Source: an uncultured Methylibium sp. (GTDB lineage Bacteria; Pseudomonadota; Gammaproteobacteria; Burkholderiales; Burkholderiaceae_C). From it: a DNA stretch of 64,000 nucleotides. A program made the position numbers and the translations under genes. The stretch covers positions 1-64,000 of the forward strand of contig NZ_CADEFR010000015.1 of NCBI RefSeq assembly GCF_902826655.1, written 5' to 3'. Positions 1 to 6,608 of this stretch are shown piece by piece. The notes beneath the pieces were generated by a model that had not been told where the DNA came from, ran no database searches, and saw only the letters and a list, made by a program, of their open reading frames with translations. Position 1 is the first letter of the stretch. Each line of letters begins with the position of its first letter.

Positions 1-1
1 C

Positions 2-1837
2 GAGAGCTTCCGCAAGATGCTGCTGGCGATGGCGCGCGACGTGCGCGTGATCCTGATCAAGCTCGCCGACCGCCTGCACAACATGCGCACGATGGACGCA
101 GTGCTGCCGGTCAAGCGCAGCCGCATCGCGCGCGAGACGATCGAGATCTACGCGCCCATCGCCCACCGCCTGGGCCTGAACGAGACCTACCGCGAGCTCC
201 AGGAGCTGTCCTTCCAGCACCTGAAGCCCTGGCGCCACGCGGCGCTGAGCAAGGCCCTGGTGCGGGCCCGCGGCACGCGGCGCGACATCGTCGAGCGCGT
301 GCAGCGCGATGTCGAGAAGTCCTTCAAGGAGGCCAAGCTGCCGGTGCAGATCTCGGGCCGCGAGAAGACGCTGTACTCGATCTATCACAAGATGGACGAC
401 AAGCACCTGAGCTTCGCCCAAGTCAGCGACATCTTCGGCTTCCGCATCGTCGTTCGCACGCTGCCCGAGTGCTACCTCGCGCTGGGCGTGCTGCACCAGC
501 TGTACAAGCCGGTGCCGGGGCGCTTCAAGGACTACATCGCGATCCCCAAGGCCAACGGCTACCAGTCGCTGCACACCACGCTGGTCAGCCCGCTGGGCAC
601 GTCGGTCGAGTTCCAGATCCGCACCGAGCCCATGCACCTGGTGGCCGAGAAGGGCATCGCCGCGCACTGGCTGTACAAGGCCCACGGCAGCACCGACGCG
701 CAGCACCTGGGCGCCTTGTGGCTGCAGTCGCTGCTGGACATCCAGGACGAGACGCGCGACTCGACCGAGTTCCTCGAGCACGTGAAGATCGACCTCTTCC
801 CCGACTCGGTCTACGTCTTCACGCCGCAGAGCAAGATCCTGGCGCTGCCCAAGGGCGCGACGCCGGTCGACTTTGCCTATGCGATCCACAGCGACGTCGG
901 CGACCACTGCATCGGCGCCAAGATCAACGGCGAGGCCGCCCCGCTGCGCACGCCGCTGGGCAGCGGCGACACGGTCGAGATCGTCACCGCGCCCAGCGCG
1001 CGGCCCAACCCGGCGTGGCTGAACTTCGTGCGCACCGGACGCGCGCGCTCGCGCATCCGCCACTACCTCAAGAACATGGAGGCCGAGGAGTCGCTCTCGC
1101 TCGGCGAGAAGCTGCTGGCCCAGGCGATCCGTGCCGAAGGCCTGGCCCTGCCGCCCGGCGACGAGACCTCGGCCGACACCGACGGCGCGGTCTGGCAGGC
1201 GCTGCTGCGCTGGAGCGGCACCAAGAAGCGCGACGAGCTGATGGTCGAGATCGGCCTGGGCAAGAAGATCCCCAGCATCGTCGCCAAGCGGCTGGCCGCG
1301 CTGCTGGCCGAGCGCGGCGCGCGGCCCGACGCGCTGACGCTGACCATGGGCCGCTTCGCCGCCGCCGACGACGGCCTGCCCTCGCACGGCACCGTGGTCA
1401 TCGACGGCAGCGAGGGCGCGACCGTGCAGCTGGCCGACTGCTGCCGCCCGGTGCCGGGCGATGCGATCGTCGGCTACCTCGGGCGCGGCGAGGGCCTGAT
1501 GGTGCACACCGCCGAGTGCAGCACCGCGCAGCGCCTGTTCGGCCGCGACAGCGAGCCCTGGATCACCGTCGAATGGTCCGAGACGCCGCAGCGCAGCTTC
1601 GAGACCGCGGTCACCGTGCTGGTCAACAACGGCAAGGGCGTGCTGGCCCAGGTGGCGGCCGCGGTGAGCGGCGCCGAGGCCGACATCGTCCACATCGACA
1701 TGGCCGACGAGCGCGCCAGCGAGACCACCGAGCTGCGCCTGCTGCTGGCCGTGCGCGACCGCCAGCACCTGGCCGACACGCTGCGCGCGTTGCGCCGCGC
1801 GCCGCCCGTGCTCAAGGTCGCCCGAGTCAAGCCCTGA
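2..1837 (+). CDS. spoT: Bifunctional (p)ppGpp synthetase/hydrolase (RelA/SpoT family), 5' end outside window
   Basis: This is the 3' portion of a long RSH protein that makes and degrades the alarmone (p)ppGpp in the cytoplasm. The reading frame is open to the left edge, starting ESFRKM, which is inside the HD hydrolase domain. The hydrolase signature LIKLADRLHNMRT is intact. The synthetase domain follows, with GFRIV, the RFKD motif typical of bifunctional rather than RelA-only enzymes, NGYQSLHT and EFQIRT. Next come a TGS domain (DSVYVFTP to VEIVTA) and a C-terminal ACT domain. The catalytic HDxxED motif would lie upstream of the window, so hydrolase activity is inferred. A CoA-transferase gene starts 14 nt after the stop. 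Confidence 0.95.
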   Translation, partial: ESFRKMLLAMARDVRVILIKLADRLHNMRTMDAVLPVKRSRIARETIEIYAPIAHRLGLNETYRELQELSFQHLKPWRHAALSKALVRARGTRRDIVERVQRDVEKSFKEAKLPVQISGREKTLYSIYHKMDDKHLSFAQVSDIFGFRIVVRTLPECYLALGVLHQLYKPVPGRFKDYIAIPKANGYQSLHTTLVSPLGTSVEFQIRTEPMHLVAEKGIAAHWLYKAHGSTDAQHLGALWLQSLLDIQDETRDSTEFLEHVKIDLFPDSVYVFTPQSKILALPKGATPVDFAYAIHSDVGDHCIGAKINGEAAPLRTPLGSGDTVEIVTAPSARPNPAWLNFVRTGRARSRIRHYLKNMEAEESLSLGEKLLAQAIRAEGLALPPGDETSADTDGAVWQALLRWSGTKKRDELMVEIGLGKKIPSIVAKRLAALLAERGARPDALTLTMGRFAAADDGLPSHGTVVIDGSEGATVQLADCCRPVPGDAIVGYLGRGEGLMVHTAECSTAQRLFGRDSEPWITVEWSETPQRSFETAVTVLVNNGKGVLAQVAAAVSGAEADIVHIDMADERASETTELRLLLAVRDRQHLADTLRALRRAPPVLKVARVKP

Positions 1838-1850
1838 GCTCGACGGCAGC

Positions 1851-3041
1851 GTGCAGGTCCTCGAAGGCATCAAGGTCGTCGAGCTCGGCCAGCTGATCGC
1901 CGGGCCCTTCGCGGCCAAGACCCTGGCCGACTTCGGCGCACGGGTCGTCAAGATCGAGCCGCCCAAGGGCGGCGACCCGCTGCGCACCTGGCGCAAGCTG
2001 AAGGACGGCACGTCGGTGTGGTGGGACGCGCAGTCGCGCAACAAGGAGTCGGTCGCGCTCGACCTGCGCCGCCCCGAGGCCCAGGCCGCCGTGCGCGAAC
2101 TGCTGCGCGACGCCGATGTGCTGGTCGAGAACTTCCGTCCCGGCACGCTGGAGTCCTGGGGGCTGGGCTGGGAGGCGCTGCACGCGCTGAACCCGCGGCT
2201 GGTGATGCTGCGGCTGTCGGGCTTCGGCCAGACCGGCCCGCGCGCCGGCGAGCCGGGTTTCGCGGCGGTGGCCGAGGCCTACGCCGGGCTGCGTCACCTG
2301 AACGGCGAACCCGGCCGGCCGCCGGTGCGCGCCGGCGTCTCGCTGGGCGACACCATCGCCGGCCTGACCGGCGCCTACGGCGTGCTGCTGGCGCTGTACC
2401 AGCGCGACGCGCGCGGCGGCGAGGGCCAGATGATCGACCTGGCGCTCTACGAGGCGATGTTCAACCTGACCGAGAGCCTTGCCCCGGAGTACGACGCCTT
2501 CGGCGACGTGCGCGAGCCGGCCGGCGGCGCGCTGCCCGGCATCGCGCCGTCGAACGCCTATGCCTGCGCCGACGGCCGCTTCGTGCTGATCTCCGGCAAC
2601 GGCGACAGCATCTTCCGGCGGCTGATGCTGGCGATCGGCCGTGCCGATCTCGCCGACGATCCCGGCCTGGCGCGCAACGACGGCCGCGCCGCGCGCGCGA
2701 CCGGGCTCGACGCCGCGATCGGCGCCTGGACCGCGCAACGCGGCATCGACGACGTGCTGGCCGCGATGGCCGCGGCCGAGGTACCGGCGAGCCGCATCTA
2801 CACCATCGCCGACCTGGCGCAGGAAGCGCACTACGCCGCGCGCGGCAACCTCGAGCGCATCCCCGCGCTGGCCGGCGGCACGATCGCGGTGCCGGGCATC
2901 GTGCCGCGGCTGTCGGCCACGCCCGGTGCGGTGCATCGGCGCGCGCCGCGCATCGGCGAGCACAGCGACGCGGTGCTGCGCGAGATCGGGCTCAGCGACG
3001 ATCAGATCGCGGCCCTGCGCGAGCGCGGCATCGTGAACTGA
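1851..3041 (+). CDS. CaiB/BaiF (family III) CoA transferase
   Basis: A 396-residue family III CoA transferase, which moves CoA between carboxylic acids in the cytoplasm. The N-terminal Rossmann-like part reads GIKVVELGQLIAGPF then ADFGARVVKIEPP, and the conserved block LVENFRPG follows. The predicted catalytic aspartate is D167 in SLGDTIAG. Length matches the family norm of about 400. The start is GTG at 1851, immediately before the conserved VLEGIKVVEL. It is followed after 30 nt by a Bug-family receptor gene; such pairs are common in Burkholderiales and usually serve uptake and activation of an organic acid. The substrate cannot be read from the sequence. Confidence 0.93.
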   Translation: MQVLEGIKVVELGQLIAGPFAAKTLADFGARVVKIEPPKGGDPLRTWRKLKDGTSVWWDAQSRNKESVALDLRRPEAQAAVRELLRDADVLVENFRPGTLESWGLGWEALHALNPRLVMLRLSGFGQTGPRAGEPGFAAVAEAYAGLRHLNGEPGRPPVRAGVSLGDTIAGLTGAYGVLLALYQRDARGGEGQMIDLALYEAMFNLTESLAPEYDAFGDVREPAGGALPGIAPSNAYACADGRFVLISGNGDSIFRRLMLAIGRADLADDPGLARNDGRAARATGLDAAIGAWTAQRGIDDVLAAMAAAEVPASRIYTIADLAQEAHYAARGNLERIPALAGGTIAVPGIVPRLSATPGAVHRRAPRIGEHSDAVLREIGLSDDQIAALRERGIVN

Positions 3042-3071
3042 ACCAACGACAAGAACACCCACGGAGACACC

Positions 3072-4049
3072 ATGACCCCGATCCGCCGACTCGCCGCCAC
3101 GCTCGCCTCATCCCTCGCCGGCCTCGCGCTGTCGACCACCGCGCTGGCCCAGGGCTACCCGACCAAACCCATCACCTTCATCGTGCCCAACCCGCCGGGC
3201 GGCGTGGTCGACACCTCGGCGCGCCTGGTCGGCGACCCGCTGGGCAAGGCGCTGCCCTTCCCGGTGGTCATCGACAACCGCGGCGGCGCCAGCGGCAACG
3301 TCGCCTACGGCCACGTCGCGCGCGCCGCACCGGACGGCTACACGCTGCTGATCTCGTACTCGGCCTATCACACCGGCAACCCTTCGCTGAGCGCGAAGCT
3401 GCCCTGGGACCAGAAGGACTTCGTGCCGGTCGCGCTGTTGACGGTCGCGACCAACGTGATCGCGATGCACCCCTCGGTGCCGGCCAACAACCTGGCCGAG
3501 TTCATCGCCTACGCGAAGAAGAACCCGGGCAAGCTGAACTACGCCTCGCAAGGCAAGGGCTCGCTGGCGCACATCGGCACCGAGATGTTCAAGCAGCAGA
3601 CCGGCACCCACATCGTCCACCTGCCCTACTCCGGCTCGGGCGCGGCGATCAAGGACGTGCTGGCCGGCGAGGTGCATCTCTTCATCACCACGCCGCCGTC
3701 GGTGATGGGCCACGTGCAGGCCGGCAAGCTCAAGGCCCTGGCGATCGCCAGCGGCAAGCGCTACGACCAGATGCCGACGGTGCCCACCAGCGCCGAGGCC
3801 GGCCTGCCCGGCTTCGAGCTCGAGGCCTGGGTCGGGCTGTTCGCACCCAGGGGCACGCCGCAGGACGTGGTCGACAAGCTCAGCGGCGAGATCAGGAAGG
3901 TGCTCGAGTCGCCCGAGTCCCGCCAGCGCGCCGCCACCGCCGGCGTCGAGATCCGCTACCTGCCGCCGGCCCAGCTGGCCGACCTGGTGAAGCGCGACAC
4001 CGAGTACTGGGCCAAGGTGATCCGCACCGCGGGCATCACCGCCGACTGA
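3072..4049 (+). CDS. Bug/TctC-family periplasmic solute-binding protein
   Basis: A 325-residue periplasmic receptor of the Bug family, associated with tripartite tricarboxylate transport. It has a classical signal peptide with cleavage expected after ALA at residue 26. The mature start YPTKPITFIVP is the usual first strand. The motifs NRGGASGNVAYG, the central LPYSGSGAAIKDVLAGEV and the C-terminal VEIRYLPPAQL segment are family hallmarks. No TctA or TctB membrane subunits are present, as is usual for orphan Bug genes. It follows the CoA transferase with a 30-nt gap and a clear ACGGAG ribosome-binding site, so the two are probably co-transcribed. The ligand is probably an organic acid but is unidentified. 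Confidence 0.93.
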   Translation: MTPIRRLAATLASSLAGLALSTTALAQGYPTKPITFIVPNPPGGVVDTSARLVGDPLGKALPFPVVIDNRGGASGNVAYGHVARAAPDGYTLLISYSAYHTGNPSLSAKLPWDQKDFVPVALLTVATNVIAMHPSVPANNLAEFIAYAKKNPGKLNYASQGKGSLAHIGTEMFKQQTGTHIVHLPYSGSGAAIKDVLAGEVHLFITTPPSVMGHVQAGKLKALAIASGKRYDQMPTVPTSAEAGLPGFELEAWVGLFAPRGTPQDVVDKLSGEIRKVLESPESRQRAATAGVEIRYLPPAQLADLVKRDTEYWAKVIRTAGITAD

Positions 4050-4059
4050 GCCTGCGGCC

Positions 4060-4084
4060 GGGCGGCCTGCGGGTCCGGCCGCCC
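4060..4084 (+). terminator. GC hairpin after the Bug gene, weak terminator candidate
   Basis: Arms GGGCGGCC (4060-4067) and GGCCGCCC (4077-4084) form a perfect 8-bp stem 10 nt after the Bug stop. There is no T tract, so intrinsic termination is doubtful. Confidence 0.3.
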
Positions 4085-4118
4085 TCAACCCGGCGGCCGG
4101 GAGGCCGATAAGCCGGAG

Positions 4119-5555
4119 ATGCCGAGTCCTCTGAGCCCCCTGCTGCGGGCCGCCTCGTCCCTGCTGGGGCGGCGGCGGGACGCCGAACGCCCGGCCACCG
4201 CGCCCCACGACGCGCGGCGCGACCGGGTCACGGGGCTGCTGAGCCGCGCGGAGTTCGACCTCTCGCTCGACGACGCCGCACTGGACGCCGACCGCAAGGG
4301 GCAGCGCTTCTGCGTGCTCTACGTGGACATCGACAACTTCCGGCTCGTCAACGACGCCTGCGGCCACGAAGCCGGCGACCGGCTGCTGGCCGAGGTCGCG
4401 CGGGACCTGCCGGCGAGCGCCGGCCCCAGGGCCGTGGCGGGCCGCATCGCCGCCGACGAGTTCGCGCTGATCGTGCCCGGCGACCTGCCCGCCGGCCACG
4501 CAGCCGCCGCCTCGATCGCCGCGAGCCTCGGGCGCCCGCACAGCGTCGAGGGACGCGAGATGCGCCTGACCTGCTCGATCGGCATCGCCGCCTATCCGAC
4601 GCACGGTTCGCGGCCCCGGCTGCTGAGCCACGCCTCGCTGGCGATGCGCAGCGTCAAGCTGGCCGGCGGCGCCGCGCACGCCGAATACAGCGTCCAGATG
4701 GGCACCGACCTGCGCGAGCAGGCCGACCTGGTCCACGACCTGCGGGCCGCCCTGGAGCGCCAGCAGTTCGAGCTCTACTTCCAGCCCAAGGTCGACGCCC
4801 GCAGCCTGCAGATCACCGCCGCCGAGGCGCTGCTGCGCTGGCACCACCCGCAGCGCGGCATGGTGAGCCCGGCGGTCTTCATCCCGGTGGCCGAGCGCTA
4901 CGGCCTGATCGGCCCGATCGGCAACTGGGTCATCGAGGCCGCCTGTCGCCAGGCCGCGGCGTGGCGCCAGCAGGGGCTGCGCATGCGCGTCGCGGTCAAC
5001 CTGTCGGGCTACCAGATGCGGCAGGACGACTTCGCCGAGCGCATCGAGCAGGCCCTCAGGCGCCACGGCATCCCGCCCGCGCGCTTCACCTGCGAGATCA
5101 CCGAATCGGTCGCGATGGAGGACACGCGCGCCACGCAGCAGGCCTTCGAGCACCTGCGGCGCGTCGGCGTGCACGTCTCGATCGACGACTTCGGGACCGG
5201 CCATTCCAGCCTCGCCTCGCTGCGCCGCCTGCCGGCCGCCGAGCTGAAGATCGACCGCGCCTTCGTGTCCGACCTGGCCACCAGCGCCGATGCCCGCGCG
5301 ATCGCGCGCGCCATCGTGCAGATGGCGCACTCGCTGGAACTGCACGTGGTGGCCGAGGGCGTCGAGACCGAGGCCCAGCGCGACGTGCTGGTCGAGATGG
5401 GCTGCGACGAACTGCAGGGCTACCTGTTCGCCAAGCCGATGACGGCCCAGGCGCTGGCGCTGTGGGCCGACGACGACGGCCCGGCCCATGACGGCGTCTT
5501 CAGGCCCTCGCTGTTCGAGGAGACCAAGCCGGCCGAACTGCCCGCCGGGCGCTGA
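4119..5555 (+). CDS. GGDEF-EAL domain protein, likely c-di-GMP phosphodiesterase
   Basis: A 478-residue protein with a GGDEF domain (about 30-190) and an EAL domain (about 205-455), and no membrane segment or sensor domain. The cyclase motif is degenerate: AADEF at 111-115 replaces GGDEF, and there is no clear RxxD inhibitory site, so cyclase activity is doubtful. The EAL half looks complete: EALLRW (E236), VNLSGYQM, CEITES, DDFGTG (356-361), ELKIDRAFV, AEGVET and the terminal GCDELQGYLFAKPM. The likely role is c-di-GMP hydrolysis, possibly with GTP bound at the degenerate GGDEF site as an activator; this is inferred from other hybrid proteins. The start is ATG at 4119. It stands alone between the Bug gene and a convergent small gene. 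Confidence 0.92.
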   Translation: MPSPLSPLLRAASSLLGRRRDAERPATAPHDARRDRVTGLLSRAEFDLSLDDAALDADRKGQRFCVLYVDIDNFRLVNDACGHEAGDRLLAEVARDLPASAGPRAVAGRIAADEFALIVPGDLPAGHAAAASIAASLGRPHSVEGREMRLTCSIGIAAYPTHGSRPRLLSHASLAMRSVKLAGGAAHAEYSVQMGTDLREQADLVHDLRAALERQQFELYFQPKVDARSLQITAAEALLRWHHPQRGMVSPAVFIPVAERYGLIGPIGNWVIEAACRQAAAWRQQGLRMRVAVNLSGYQMRQDDFAERIEQALRRHGIPPARFTCEITESVAMEDTRATQQAFEHLRRVGVHVSIDDFGTGHSSLASLRRLPAAELKIDRAFVSDLATSADARAIARAIVQMAHSLELHVVAEGVETEAQRDVLVEMGCDELQGYLFAKPMTAQALALWADDDGPAHDGVFRPSLFEETKPAELPAGR

Positions 5556-5576
5556 CGCCGGCGCACGCGCCGCGCC

Positions 5577-5897
5577 TCAACGCGCGCCCGACGCCGCCGG
5601 CGCGACCGCCGACTTCACCTTGTCGGCGCCGCGCTCGACCACCTCGCCGGTCTTCTCGGCACCCTTCTGCACGGCCTTGCCGGCCTTGTTCAGGGCGCGG
5701 CCGGTGGCCTGCGCACCGCGCTGCACGCCGCGCTCGATGGCGGCACCGGTCTTCTGGGCACCGCGCTTCACCGCCTGCCCGGTGCGGGCCGCGGTCGACG
5801 CGGCCGCACCGGCCGGCGCCGGCGCGTCGTGCGCCTGCACGACGGGCCAGGCCAGGCCCAGCAGCAAGGGGAGGATGGTGACGGGAAGGCGGTTCAT
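5577..5897 (-). CDS. Small secreted LEA-like 11-residue repeat protein
   Basis: I do not recognise a named family for this 106-residue protein. Residues 1-22 form a signal peptide ending VQA. Residues 40-94 hold five consecutive 11-residue units of pattern G-x-A-V-x-R/K-G-A-x-K-T (for example GQAVKRGAQKT, GKAVQKGAEKT, GEVVERGADKV). The 11-residue period and the Ala/Gly/Lys/Glu bias resemble group-3 LEA proteins and predict a long amphipathic helix in the periplasm. A -10-like TACAGT lies about 34 nt upstream of the start. It is divergent from the ECF sigma factor gene at 6000, so it is a plausible target of that regulator. Function is inferred only as stress or desiccation protection or envelope binding. 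Confidence 0.75.
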   Translation of the reverse strand: MNRLPVTILPLLLGLAWPVVQAHDAPAPAGAAASTAARTGQAVKRGAQKTGAAIERGVQRGAQATGRALNKAGKAVQKGAEKTGEVVERGADKVKSAVAPAASGAR

Positions 5898-5999
5898 CGG
5901 CAGGTATCGGTCCGTCCCACGACTGTAGCGCCGCCGGTCCACCGAAACCGGGCAAGATCGGCGCCGAGGAGCCCCTCCAGGCTCCGCAAGGCGCCGCTC

Positions 6000-6572
6000 G
6001 TGCCGGACCCCGACGTCCCGCTGACGCAATGGCTGGTCCTCGCTGCGCAAGGCGAGCGCGGTGCGCTCGATCGCGTGTTCGCGCTGCTCTACCCCGAACT
6101 GCGCCGCATCGCCCACGGCCGGCTGCGCACGCAGCGCGACGACGCGCTGCTCGACACCACCAGCCTGGTCCACGAGACCTTCCTGCGGCTGGTCGACGCC
6201 GCGCAGCTGGTGCTCAACGACCGCAAGCACTTCTTCGCCTACGCCGCCAAGACGATGCGCCACATCATCGTGGACTTCGCGCGCGAGCAGCTGGCCGAGC
6301 GCCGCGGCGGCGGCGTCGCGCCGCTGGCGCTGGACACGGCGCTGGGCGAGCGCCTCGGCGGACCGTCCGGCGAGACCACGCTGGTGCGCATCAACGACGC
6401 GCTGCTGGCGCTGGAGGCGGTCGATGCCGGGCTGGCGCGCGTCGTCGAGATGCGCTATTTCGCCGGCTACAGCGAGACCGAGATCGCCGAACTGCTGGGC
6501 AGCTCGGAGCGCACGGTGCGGCGCCAGTGGGACAAGGCCCGCAGCTTCCTGCTCGCCTCGCTGCAGGAGTGA
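6000..6572 (+). CDS. ECF sigma factor of the kinase-associated (ECF43-like) type
   Basis: A 190-residue extracytoplasmic-function sigma factor. Region 2 spans about residues 10-90 and region 4 about 125-185, ending with YSETEIAELLGSSERTVRRQWDKA as the helix-turn-helix. In region 2.2, where ordinary ECF factors read DAED before LVQETF, this one reads D52-T-T-S then LVHETF, so the acidic residues that contact core polymerase are replaced by phosphorylatable ones. The next gene is a transmembrane Ser/Thr kinase, and no anti-sigma factor is present. Established work on Vibrio EcfP/PknT shows such factors are switched on by Thr phosphorylation. The start is GTG at 6000, chosen because the conserved region begins there. 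A longer upstream start is possible but would overlap the divergent gene. Confidence 0.88.
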   Translation: MPDPDVPLTQWLVLAAQGERGALDRVFALLYPELRRIAHGRLRTQRDDALLDTTSLVHETFLRLVDAAQLVLNDRKHFFAYAAKTMRHIIVDFAREQLAERRGGGVAPLALDTALGERLGGPSGETTLVRINDALLALEAVDAGLARVVEMRYFAGYSETEIAELLGSSERTVRRQWDKARSFLLASLQE

Positions 6573-6608
6573 CGCGCGGCTGGCCGGTTCTGGCGCTCGT
6601 TTGCGTAC

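Noticed and set aside
3108..5489. Long minus-strand open frame opposite the Bug and GGDEF-EAL genes
   Set aside because: Arg/Ala/Gly/His-rich translation with no motif, opposite two clear genes; a third-position GC artefact.
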